Below the pieces are notes generated by a model that did not search any database, had not been told where the DNA came from, and saw nothing but the letters and a program-made list of their open reading frames with translations. A stretch of 64,000 nucleotides of DNA. It comes from Cryptosporangium minutisporangium. GTDB lineage: Bacteria; Actinomycetota; Actinomycetes; Mycobacteriales; Cryptosporangiaceae. The position numbers and the translations under genes were made by a program. The stretch is taken from NCBI RefSeq assembly GCF_039536245.1, contig NZ_BAAAYN010000005.1:62001-126000 (forward strand), read 5' to 3'. Positions within the stretch are counted from its first letter, which is position 1. Each line of letters starts with the position of its first letter. Shown here one piece after another: positions 52,142-59,656 of this stretch.

Positions 52142-52354
52142 CTACGAGTCCCCGACCGGGAGCAGCCCTTCACGCACCGACGACTCGATGCTGGCGCGCA
52201 GCTGCGTGCAGGTCCGGATCAGCGCCCGGTCTGCGTGACCGCCCAGCTCGGTGCACTGGTCGGTGCCGGACGTCCACTGCACGAGCGTGTGCGCCAGGCT
52301 GTTCTTCTTGACCAGCACGCACGACCCGCACTGGCGGCAGGACACGGGAACCAC
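52142..52354 (-). CDS. Small Cys-containing protein between kshA and kshB (70 aa)
   Basis: MVPVSCRQCGSCVLVKKNSL contains a C-x2-C-x2-C cluster; two further Cys follow (TDQCTELGG, IRTCTQLRASIE). Composition and position suggest a conserved small partner, perhaps a metal- or cluster-binding factor, but I do not recognise a named family. GTG at 52354 begins 3 bases after the kshA stop, and the gene ends directly against the kshB ATG. No membrane segment. Confidence 0.75.
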   Translation of the reverse strand: MVPVSCRQCGSCVLVKKNSLAHTLVQWTSGTDQCTELGGHADRALIRTCTQLRASIESSVREGLLPVGDS

Positions 52355-52357
52355 GGA

Positions 52358-53515
52358 TCAGGCCCCGGTGCCGTCGGTGCTGACCAGGAGCCGTCCGCTG
52401 GCCAGGTTCGCGTCGACCTCCCGCTGCCAGAACCCGATCGCGCGCTCGGTGTCGATCTCGAACTCGAACCGCTGCGTCATCTCCGGCGTGACGTCGCCCG
52501 CGTCGACGTAGAACTGCTCGTACCAGCGCCGCAGCTGGTAGACCGGGCCGTCTTCCTCGCACAGCAGCGGGTTGTCGATCTTGGTCTTGTTCTTCCAGAT
52601 CTCGACGTCCTGGAGGAAGCCCTTCTCGACCCCGGCCGTGAAGCTGCGGGCCACGCCCTCGACCTGCGCGTCGCTCATGCCGTCGGGCTTGCGCACCGAG
52701 ACGCCGTACTGCAGGACGAAACTCGTCGGCGTGATCGGGTAGTGGCAGTTGATCAGCACCGTCTTCAGCACCTGCCCGTCGGGCAGGTCGTTCTCCAGGT
52801 AGTTGATCATGTAGGACGGGCCGTAGTACGACGCCTCCGACCGGTTGACCGCGTCGTTGCCGTAGTTGGTGCCCATCCGGACGTCGGGCCGCGACTTGCT
52901 ATTCATGTACTGCGTCGCGATGTGCCCTTCGAAGATGTTCTTGAAGTACACCGGGAACGCGTAGTGGATGTAGAAGAAGTGCGCCATGTCGACGACGTTG
53001 TCGACGATCTCCCGGCAGTTCGAGCCGTCGATCCGGAGGCGGTTCCAGGTGAACTCGGTCCACGCGTCGGTGCCGATGCCCTCGATCTCCGGGATCGTGA
53101 CCTCCGGCGGCGGCGGGTTGCCCTGCGGGTCGTTCCAGACGTAGAGCTGCGCGTTGCGCACCAGCGTCTGCCAGGTCTTCGTCCGGGCGCGCGGCGGAAC
53201 GCGGCGGGCGTACGGGATGTTCGCGCAGCGGCCGGACCCCGACCAGCGCCAGTCGTGGAACGGGCAGGCGAGGGCGTCTCCCTTGACCTCGCCCCGGCTC
53301 AGGTCGCCGCCCATGTGCGGGCAGAACGCGTTCAGGACGTGCAGGTCGCCGGCGCTGTCGGCGAACACCACGAGCTTGGTACCGAACGCCTCGACCGCGT
53401 GCGGCTTGCCGTCGGCGAACTCCTCCGCCAGGCCGAGGCAGTGCCAACCGCGGGCGAACCGCGTGGGGGGCGCGGCGAATTCGATCACGCGGACGTCGTC
53501 GTCAACTGTGGCCAT
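52358..53515 (-). CDS. kshA: KshA-like Rieske oxygenase of 3-ketosteroid 9-alpha-hydroxylase
   Basis: 385 aa, normal KshA size. Rieske cluster ligands Cys65-x-His67 (CPHMGGDLSRG) and Cys84-x2-His87 (ACPFHDW); mononuclear iron site in EIVDNVVDMAHFFYIHYAFP: Asn173, Asp176, His179, His184. It hydroxylates C9 of 1,4-diene-3-ketosteroids and so triggers ring B opening. ATG at 53515 (MATVDDD) is chosen; an in-frame ATG at 53566 would add an Arg-rich 17-residue leader unlike the family. First gene of the ksh-kst-hsaG-hsaF operon; a perfect palindrome lies about 86 bases upstream. Confidence 0.93.
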   Translation of the reverse strand: MATVDDDVRVIEFAAPPTRFARGWHCLGLAEEFADGKPHAVEAFGTKLVVFADSAGDLHVLNAFCPHMGGDLSRGEVKGDALACPFHDWRWSGSGRCANIPYARRVPPRARTKTWQTLVRNAQLYVWNDPQGNPPPPEVTIPEIEGIGTDAWTEFTWNRLRIDGSNCREIVDNVVDMAHFFYIHYAFPVYFKNIFEGHIATQYMNSKSRPDVRMGTNYGNDAVNRSEASYYGPSYMINYLENDLPDGQVLKTVLINCHYPITPTSFVLQYGVSVRKPDGMSDAQVEGVARSFTAGVEKGFLQDVEIWKNKTKIDNPLLCEEDGPVYQLRRWYEQFYVDAGDVTPEMTQRFEFEIDTERAIGFWQREVDANLASGRLLVSTDGTGA

Positions 53516-53600
53516 GGATGCTCCCGTGCACGAGCCGAGTCGGAACCGGTGGGTTCGCTTTCTCATGCTGCGAGCCGGTTCCCGCGGCGACGAGGTCTTC

Positions 53601-53615
53601 TCCCGGTCACCGGGA
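53601..53615. promoter_or_regulatory. Copy 3 of the shared palindromic operator candidate (perfect)
   Basis: TCCCGGTCACCGGGA followed by CGG, identical to the copy at 44959-44973. It lies between the kshA start (53515) and the end of the DUF3068 gene (53648), at a distance from kshA close to that of the hsaA copy (about 86 and 90 bases). Confidence 0.65.
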
Positions 53616-53647
53616 CGGGCGCCGTACGGGCGCCCGCCCCGGCGGTC

Positions 53648-54706
53648 TCAGCTCTGCGCGGCGCTGATCCGGCGAGCGACCGCCCGTCGCCGCAGCAGCA
53701 CGACGCCGACGGCGAGGAACACGAGCCCGAGCGGCACCAGCACGTACGCCGCGCGGCCGCGCGCCCAGGGCAGCCAGCGCGCCCCGGTCCGCACCTCGTC
53801 CCGCCGCGAGTCGGTCATCTTCCCGCTCTCCATCGTGGCGGCGAACGCGGTCACCGTGCGGCCGGCGAACGTGTACCCCTGGGTGCGCTGGTCGCGAGAG
53901 GCGATCGGAGCGCCGGTCGACGGCTCGATCCACGAGGTGGTCGTGCGCGTGTACCAGGACTCGGCCTGCACGACCGGCTCCGGGCGACCGAACAGCGCGC
54001 CGGGAAGCTGCGCCACGCCGGTCTTCTGCCGCGGCACCTTCGCCTCGAACACGTACGTGTCGAAGCCGTCGCGTCGCTCCTCGCGGACGTAGGCCATCGG
54101 CCAGGTGCGGCCGATGGTGCCGTCCCAGAATGGGTAGTCCCGCTTCTGCACGTCGAATGGCCAGGCGAAGTAGCCCTGGCGCTGGACCGGGCGGCTCTCG
54201 GATTCCTTCAGCGACGTGCCGATCCGGTCGTCGCAGCAGTTCGTGGTCTCGCCCGTACGACGGTCAATCGAGACGCGCTCGGCCACCGGCGGCCCGAGCG
54301 GTCCGATTCCGGCCGCGGTCGTCGTGGTCGTCATCTCCCACACCACGCTGTCACCGTCGTCCGGGCGAGGGCCCGGCTTCATCACCGTGGTGGACGTGAG
54401 CTGCAGGCCGCGGACTTCCTTGAGCCCGATCGGGGAGGTCCGATCCGGGACGAGCAGGGTCGCACCGCGAGCGGTCGACGTCGCCGGCCCTCCCGGGTCG
54501 TCGGGAAGCACCGCGACGCGCGGGTACACGACGAGCGGCAGAAGCAGCGCGGCGACCAGAAGCGCCAGCCCGACGACGAGGGCCAGGACGCCGGCGACCA
54601 GGGCGCCGCGAGCCTTCGGACGTACGGGGTCCGGGCCAGCGGTCGGCGCGCCCTCATCGGGCGGAGCGGAAGTCTCGGTGGCCGTGCTTTCCGGCTCAGC
54701 TGCCAT
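53648..54706 (-). CDS. DUF3068-type membrane-anchored protein
   Basis: 352 aa. A short Pro/Glu-rich cytoplasmic head, a transmembrane helix (about 35-60, VAGVLALVVGLALLVAALLL), a large extracytoplasmic beta-rich domain (VWEMTTTTTAAGIGPLGPPV, NCCDDRIGTSLKES, YPFWDGTIGRTWPMAYV, YVFEAKVPRQKTGVAQLPG) and a C-terminal helix (YVLVPLGLVFLAVGVVLLRR) with a basic tail. This is the architecture of the actinobacterial DUF3068/PorA-like family, of cell-envelope role. Adjacent to kshA; possibly tied to uptake of hydrophobic substrate (inference). Confidence 0.82.
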   Translation of the reverse strand: MAAEPESTATETSAPPDEGAPTAGPDPVRPKARGALVAGVLALVVGLALLVAALLLPLVVYPRVAVLPDDPGGPATSTARGATLLVPDRTSPIGLKEVRGLQLTSTTVMKPGPRPDDGDSVVWEMTTTTTAAGIGPLGPPVAERVSIDRRTGETTNCCDDRIGTSLKESESRPVQRQGYFAWPFDVQKRDYPFWDGTIGRTWPMAYVREERRDGFDTYVFEAKVPRQKTGVAQLPGALFGRPEPVVQAESWYTRTTTSWIEPSTGAPIASRDQRTQGYTFAGRTVTAFAATMESGKMTDSRRDEVRTGARWLPWARGRAAYVLVPLGLVFLAVGVVLLRRRAVARRISAAQS

Positions 54707-54754
54707 GATGAACCATCCGATCGTGAGGGTTCGCGAGACGCGGGTGGTGCGGTC

Positions 54755-54770
54755 ACTTGCGCGCGCAACC
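54755..54770. promoter_or_regulatory. Near-copy of the LacI-type operator upstream of the DUF3068 gene
   Basis: ACTTGCGCGCGCAACC matches 14 of 16 bases of the perfect palindrome ACTTGCGCGCGCAAGT at 59589-59604, which sits in the glycosidase divergent promoter. It lies 49 bases upstream of the DUF3068 ATG. It may be a second binding site of the LacI regulator at 55500-56513. Confidence 0.4.
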
Positions 54771-54852
54771 TGTCGACGCATCGCGGGGAAGCGGGCTGGC
54801 GACCCGCGGAGGGGACCGTAGGGAGCGGAGCCCGAGCCGGGGATACGGTCGT

Positions 54853-54927
54853 CCCGCTGATCGGGAGACTTTCTCGCCGCCGGCGAGAGCTGCCGGCGGG
54901 GCGACGATCCCCCTCCCGATCAGCGGG
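54853..54927. repeat. Perfect 15-bp inverted repeat in the divergent DUF3068/SnoaL region
   Basis: CCCGCTGATCGGGAG (54853-54867) and CTCCCGATCAGCGGG (54913-54927) are exact reverse complements separated by 45 bases; the spacer holds further GCCGCCGGC symmetry. Each arm is itself nearly palindromic (CCCG-CTGAT-CGGG). This could be a pair of operators, a cruciform or an RNA hairpin in the leader of the SnoaL-like gene, whose ATG is 46 bases downstream. Confidence 0.75.
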
Positions 54928-54972
54928 ATTCGGCGTCGCAGCGCCCCCTGGCCACGCTGCGACGCTGACGCG

Positions 54973-55491
54973 ATGAACCAGCGATGGACGAAGGACGAAC
55001 TGAACGAGGCGTTCGAGCTGCACGCGGCCACGGTCGCCGGCGCGGCGGCCTCCGGGGACTGGGAGCCGTTCGTGCAGCTCTTCCTCCCCGACGCCACCTA
55101 CGTCGACCCGATGGTCGGAGTGATGCGCGGGCACGAGCAGATCCGGCCCTGGGTCACCGCGACGCTCGGCACGTTCCCCGGGTCCGCGATGCACTACCCC
55201 GAGGCGTGGCACCTGGTGGATCCCGAGCGTGGCCGGATCGTCTGCGAGCTGCGCAACGTCCTGCGCGATCCCGGCGACGGGAGCACGTTCGAGGAGAACA
55301 ACATCTCGATCCTCGAGTACGCGGGCGACGGCCGCTTCCGCTCCGAGCGGGACGTCTACGACTCCGCGGCCATGGTCAAGCTCATCGAGTCCTGGGGTCG
55401 GCGCAGCGCGGAGCTCGGCACCCTCGACGAGGAGGAACGTGCCTGGTTCTCGGGGGCCTACCCCCACATCCTGCAGCCGTCGGACGGCTGA
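54973..55491 (+). CDS. SnoaL-like (NTF2-fold) protein
   Basis: 172 aa. Single cone-shaped alpha+beta domain: LNEAFELHAATVAGAAASGD, LFLPDATYVDPMVGVMRGHE, GSAMHYPEAWHLVDPERGRI, VCELRNVLRDPGDGSTFEEN, ISILEYAGDGRFRSERDVYD. Asp/His residues in DATYVDP and MHYPEAWH occupy the pocket used by SnoaL and ketosteroid-isomerase-like enzymes, but the KSI triad is not complete, so catalytic function is unclear. ATG at 54973 lies after the inverted repeat; an upstream in-frame reading is rejected as low-complexity Arg/Ser. Confidence 0.82.
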   Translation: MNQRWTKDELNEAFELHAATVAGAAASGDWEPFVQLFLPDATYVDPMVGVMRGHEQIRPWVTATLGTFPGSAMHYPEAWHLVDPERGRIVCELRNVLRDPGDGSTFEENNISILEYAGDGRFRSERDVYDSAAMVKLIESWGRRSAELGTLDEEERAWFSGAYPHILQPSDG

Positions 55492-55499
55492 GATCCGCG

Positions 55500-56513
55500 T
55501 CAGGTCGTCGCGCGCGTAACGACCTCGGTGTGAAGTTCCGGCAGCGGAATCTCGGCGGCGGATCCGCCGCGCACGATCGTCAGCGCCACCTCGGCGAAGT
55601 AGCGGCCGACGCCTCGGCTGTCGAGGCGGACGCTGGACATCGGGGGGTAGTAGAGCGCCGCGAACGGCGTGTCGTCGTGCCCGACCACCGCGAGGTCGTC
55701 GGGCACCCGCAGCCCCTGGCCCAGTGCCGCCGACAGGATCGCCGCGGCCGACTCGTCGTTGAACGCGACCACCGCGGTCACGCCCGCCCGCACCCACCGG
55801 GCGACGGCTCGTCCGGCGGCGGCCGGGTCCGCGTGCAGATGCACCGCGCGCGTCAACGGAATTCCCCGCTCCCTCGCGCGCCGGCGGGCGGCCTTGATGC
55901 GGGCTTCGGCCAGGACGGTCAGCCGAGCGTCGGTCGTCCCCGCGACCGCGATCGACGTGTGGCCCCGGTCGGCGAGATGATCCACCTGCCGGACCGCGCC
56001 CTCCCCGACTGCGGGGATGTCGGCGAGTGATCCCGTGACCGGCCGCTCCGGGTGCACGTGCTGCACCCCGGCCGCCCGCAGTGCGTCCAGCTCCTCCGCC
56101 GTGAACGGCAGGTGCCCGGTGACCACGGCCGGGTCCAGCGTCTCCCAGAGCGGACGGGAGCGATCCCCGAGGTGCCGCGTCCACGTCACCAACGAGTAGC
56201 CCGCCCGGTCGAGGAGTTGGGCGGTCTCGTCCAGGTACTCCCGCATCGTGAACTCCATCGGCCAGTCCGGCAGGACGTGCAGCACGATGCGGCTGGAACC
56301 ACGGGCCAGCGCCTGGGCGGCGGCGTGCGGGCGGTAGCCCAGGCGGGCGGCCTCGTCGAGAACGCGCTTGCGGGTCACCTCCGGGATGCTCTGCCCCGGG
56401 GTGTTGTTCAGGACGTAACCGACGGTGGCCCGCGAGATCCCCAGCGAACGGGCCACGTCGGTCGACGTGACCCGCCGCTGGGCCGGCTTCCGAGCCTTCG
56501 CGTCCGCCGCCAT
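55500..56513 (-). CDS. LacI-family transcriptional regulator
   Basis: 337 aa. N-terminal helix-turn-helix and hinge: TSTDVARSLGISRATVGYVL, NNTPGQSIPEVTRKRVLDEA, ARLGYRPHAAAQALARGSS. The C-terminal periplasmic-binding-like sugar domain includes AVVAFNDESAAAILSAALGQ, DDLAVVGHDDTPFAALYYPP and MSSVRLDSRGVGRYFAE. Last gene of the GH43-GH1-lacI operon (53-base gap from GH1). It probably binds the palindrome at 59589-59604 and responds to a sugar released by the glycosidases. Confidence 0.93.
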   Translation of the reverse strand: MAADAKARKPAQRRVTSTDVARSLGISRATVGYVLNNTPGQSIPEVTRKRVLDEAARLGYRPHAAAQALARGSSRIVLHVLPDWPMEFTMREYLDETAQLLDRAGYSLVTWTRHLGDRSRPLWETLDPAVVTGHLPFTAEELDALRAAGVQHVHPERPVTGSLADIPAVGEGAVRQVDHLADRGHTSIAVAGTTDARLTVLAEARIKAARRRARERGIPLTRAVHLHADPAAAGRAVARWVRAGVTAVVAFNDESAAAILSAALGQGLRVPDDLAVVGHDDTPFAALYYPPMSSVRLDSRGVGRYFAEVALTIVRGGSAAEIPLPELHTEVVTRATT

Positions 56514-56566
56514 GCCGCCCCTCGTCGCTGTCCGCCGCCCGCAGACGATACTGCAGGCGGTCGGGC

Positions 56567-57739
56567 CTAGATCGCGTTCGCCTTCGCCGTGTTGCCCAGC
56601 CACGCCAGGCTGGGTTTCGGCCGCCGCGCGAACGTCTCCCGGTCGACCGCGATCAGCCCGAACGTCGGCTCCCAGCGGCCCCACTCGAAGTTGTCCAGCA
56701 GTGACCAGTGGAGGTAGCCCCGCACGTCGATCCCGTCGTCGATCGCGTCCCGCAGCGCGGTGAGCGCAGCCGTCGTATAGGCGATCCGGCGCGTGTCGTC
56801 GGGGGTCGCGATGCCGTTCTCGGTGACGACGATCGGCACGTTTCCGACCACCTCGGCGGTGTGCCGCACCGCGATGCCCAGTGCGTCGGGGCGGTACGCC
56901 CATCCCATCAGCGTGTTGTCCGGATGGGGCGGGTGGGCGACGACGCCGTTCTCGTCGACCGGCTGGCTGGTGTAGGACTGCACGCCGACGAAGTCGTCGT
57001 CGCGGGCGGGCTCGAGGTACCTGTCCTCCCACTGGTACTGCACGTCGGCGTGCGTGACCTCGTTGCCCGGGGTGGAGGTCAGCGCCTGGTTCGCGACGGT
57101 CCACCCGACCTTGGCGCCGGTGGCCCGACGCACCAGCGGCGCGACGGCACGGTGGGCCGCGATCAGGGCCTCGCCGACCTCGGCGTCGGGCAGCGCGCCC
57201 TGCAGCTGGTACTCCTTGCCGGCCTCGACGCGCCGCAGCTGGCCATGGTTGATCGCGACGATGTTGGGCTCGTTGATCGTGCAGACCCACTCGACGCCGC
57301 CGAGGATCGGGCACACCTGCTCGACGTAGCGCGTGAAGAGCTCGACGGCGTCCGGACGCAGCCACGCGCTCCCCCGGCCGAACCAGGCCGGGTGGGTGAA
57401 GTGGTGCAGCGTCACCACGGGGGTCAGCTCGAGGTCGAGCGCCGTGTCGATCATCCGGCGGTAGTGCGCCAGTTCCGCGCGGGAGAACTTCCCCGGGCTC
57501 GGTTCGATCCGCGACCACTCGATGCTGAACCGGTAGGCGTTGAGTCCCGCGTCGGCCAGCAGCCGCATGTCCTCGCCGAACCGGTGGTAGCTGTCGAGCG
57601 CGTCTCCGCTGAACTGCACCCCGGCCGCGGCCGCTTCGTGCTCCAGCCGCCACCAGTCGTTGTTCAGGTTGTTCCCTTCGACCTGGTGCGCAGCGGTCGC
57701 GGCGCCCCAGAGGAAGCCGTCGGGGAAGGAACGAGTCAC
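56567..57739 (-). CDS. GH1 family beta-glucosidase
   Basis: 390 aa, slightly short for GH1. FPDGFLWGAATAAHQVEGNN, YRFSIEWSRIEPSPGKFS, LHHFTHPAWF, acid/base Glu157 in CTINEPN, nucleophile Glu307 in VVTENGI, and C-terminal WSLLDNFEWGRWEPTFGLI. Complete catalytic pair, no signal peptide, so cytoplasmic. It would hydrolyse beta-glucosides or related beta-glycosides after uptake. Follows the GH43-type gene by 36 bases. Confidence 0.95.
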   Translation of the reverse strand: MTRSFPDGFLWGAATAAHQVEGNNLNNDWWRLEHEAAAAGVQFSGDALDSYHRFGEDMRLLADAGLNAYRFSIEWSRIEPSPGKFSRAELAHYRRMIDTALDLELTPVVTLHHFTHPAWFGRGSAWLRPDAVELFTRYVEQVCPILGGVEWVCTINEPNIVAINHGQLRRVEAGKEYQLQGALPDAEVGEALIAAHRAVAPLVRRATGAKVGWTVANQALTSTPGNEVTHADVQYQWEDRYLEPARDDDFVGVQSYTSQPVDENGVVAHPPHPDNTLMGWAYRPDALGIAVRHTAEVVGNVPIVVTENGIATPDDTRRIAYTTAALTALRDAIDDGIDVRGYLHWSLLDNFEWGRWEPTFGLIAVDRETFARRPKPSLAWLGNTAKANAI

Positions 57740-57775
57740 GGTTCGGATCTCCTCGGAGGGGTGGGTAGTAGGAGG

Positions 57776-59539
57776 TCAGCCGGTGACCGGCACGGGCGCG
57801 CCCGGGGTGATGCCGTTCTCGTTGAACGAGTCCACCGCGACCCAGTAGTCGACCCCCGCGTTCAGCGCACGCAGATCGAGGTCGGTCTGCTCGTACACCA
57901 GCCAGCTGTGGTAGAGCTTCTCCGGCGCCAGTCCGTATCGGACGTTGTAGCCCTGAGCGCCGGCGACGCCGTCCCACTCGATCCGGGCGACACGTCCGTC
58001 GACGCGGGTCGCCCGAGGTGCCACGTCGGCCGGGGGGCGGCCGTTGCCGGTGCCGAACACCCGGAGTCCGCTGATCGCCAGGGGGCCGTCGAACGGGAGC
58101 CGACCGGCCGTGACCCGGACGTAGCGTGCGCGCCGGGGCTCGTCCAGCGTCGCGAAGAGGTGGGGCGTGTCCCGCCCCGTGCCGCGCCCGTCGTGCACGG
58201 TCGTCCACGACCGTCCGTCGACCGACGTCTCGACGTGCAGCTCGGCCGGGTACGACGCGGCGTAGATCCCGCGGTACTCGTGGCCGGGATCGCGGCCGTC
58301 GGTCGTCTCCGGCGCCAGTGCGGCGAGCTCGTGGTCGGCGAGGTTGACCTGGACGGCGTGCACCGTCGTGAGGTTCCCGAGGTCGAGCCGCAGCCACTGC
58401 CCGGGCTCGGTGGAGTCCGCCACCCACCAGTCGCGGATGTTCTCGTTCACCGCGAGTTCCGGTCCGTGCTCGTCGAGCGAGGAGGACGCGGTCGCCGCGG
58501 AGCGGTAGGAGAGTAGCATCCCGGCGGGCGAGACCTCGGTCCACGGATCGAAGCGCCGGTCGGGCACCTGCATCGGGTAGTCGGCGAAGTTCTGGTTGCA
58601 GAACAGCACACCGTCGTCGTCGAAACCGGCCGGGAAGAGGCCGATGCGCCGCTCGAAAGCGTGGTTGACCGAGATGCGCATGGTCGCCGCGTGCCACCAG
58701 TTCCCGTATTGGTCCTGGAACGTGCTGCCGTGGCCGGCGCCGGTGATGAACCCGCCGGGCTTGGCCGAGAACGGGCTGTGCGGCGAGTACGTGAACGGGC
58801 CGAGCGGGCCGGTCCCGGTGAAGTAGCCGTCGGCGTAGGTGTTGTACTCGGTGCCCGGCGCCGCGTACTGCAGGTAGTACGTCTCGCCGCGGCGGGTCAT
58901 CCACGCACCTTCGATGAACGGACCCTCGCCGACGTAGTCGGCGATCAGCTTCTCCATCTCGGTGCGCGGTGGCTGCTTGACGTGGTCGTCGCCGGGCTGT
59001 TCCCAGCCGCGCGACTCGGTGTCCGCGGCGATGAGGTCGACGCGGTCGCCGATCGGTGCGAAGGTCCGCGGGTCGATGCGCGTGCCGTAGATCGGGGTTT
59101 TGTTGTCGCAGCCCCAGTAGAGGTACGTCGCGCCGTCGTCGTCCTGGAACAGGTTCGGGTCCCAGAACGGGAACGCACCGGGCGTGACCTCGACGAAGTC
59201 GTCCGCGAGCGGGTCGACCGAGCGGAAGAACGGGCAGGGTTCGTCTCGGCGCGACGCGGAGATGTAGAGCGCGCCGTCGACCTCGCGCACGTCCGGCGCG
59301 TAGTCCAGCGGCGGCAGCTTCTCGGTCGGCCGGTAGTCCCAGGTGACGAGGTCCGCCGAGTGCCAGAAGCCGCGGGACATCGAGGCGAACAGGTAGAACC
59401 GGCCGCGGAACCGCACGATCGACGGGTCGGCTGCCTCCCGATGCACCGTGCGGCCGCTCAGCATCGGCCGGATCTCCTGGTACCGGTAGGGCAGATCGAG
59501 CGGATTGCAGATCATTCGAACCATGCCCGGGTGGGACAT
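57776..59539 (-). CDS. GH43-type glycosidase with discoidin-like and FN3-like C-terminal domains
   Basis: 587 aa. N-terminal five-bladed propeller (about 1-330): catalytic base Asp in REAADPSIVRFRGRFYLF, WDPNLFQDDDGATYLYWG (pKa-modulating Asp), acid Glu in GPFIEGAWMTRRGETYYL, and GHGSTFQDQYGNWWHAA. Then a discoidin/F5-8-type region (LRLDLGNLTTVHAVQVNLAD, HVETSVDGRSWTTVHDG, RYVRVTAGRLPFDG) and a C-terminal fibronectin-III-like domain (VARIEWDGVAGAQGYNVRYG). Substrates of the family are arabinosides, xylosides or galactosides. No signal peptide. ATG at 59539 with GGAG upstream. First gene of the minus-strand glycosidase operon. Confidence 0.9.
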   Translation of the reverse strand: MSHPGMVRMICNPLDLPYRYQEIRPMLSGRTVHREAADPSIVRFRGRFYLFASMSRGFWHSADLVTWDYRPTEKLPPLDYAPDVREVDGALYISASRRDEPCPFFRSVDPLADDFVEVTPGAFPFWDPNLFQDDDGATYLYWGCDNKTPIYGTRIDPRTFAPIGDRVDLIAADTESRGWEQPGDDHVKQPPRTEMEKLIADYVGEGPFIEGAWMTRRGETYYLQYAAPGTEYNTYADGYFTGTGPLGPFTYSPHSPFSAKPGGFITGAGHGSTFQDQYGNWWHAATMRISVNHAFERRIGLFPAGFDDDGVLFCNQNFADYPMQVPDRRFDPWTEVSPAGMLLSYRSAATASSSLDEHGPELAVNENIRDWWVADSTEPGQWLRLDLGNLTTVHAVQVNLADHELAALAPETTDGRDPGHEYRGIYAASYPAELHVETSVDGRSWTTVHDGRGTGRDTPHLFATLDEPRRARYVRVTAGRLPFDGPLAISGLRVFGTGNGRPPADVAPRATRVDGRVARIEWDGVAGAQGYNVRYGLAPEKLYHSWLVYEQTDLDLRALNAGVDYWVAVDSFNENGITPGAPVPVTG

Positions 59540-59588
59540 CGTGGCTCCTCGGCGTGCGGGCGGTACCCGGCTACCGTAGGTGCGAAGT

Positions 59589-59604
59589 ACTTGCGCGCGC
59601 AAGT
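59589..59604. promoter_or_regulatory. Perfect 16-bp LacI-type operator palindrome
   Basis: ACTTGCGCGCGCAAGT is its own reverse complement with the central CG typical of LacI-family sites. It lies in the 117-base region between the GH43 gene (ATG 59539, minus) and the GH2 gene (ATG 59657, plus), so it can control both operons. A half-site GCTTGCACG follows at 59605-59613, and a near-copy occurs at 54755-54770. Confidence 0.8.
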
Positions 59605-59656
59605 GCTTGCACGAGAAAGTAAACGCACGCCCCGCACCCGAGTGGATCGAGAACCG

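Noticed and set aside
54382-58904. Long minus-strand frames across 54382-56184 and 55500-58904
   Set aside because: Only the part at 55500-56513 (LacI regulator) carries motifs; the remainder is out of frame with the GH1, GH43, SnoaL-like and DUF3068 genes.
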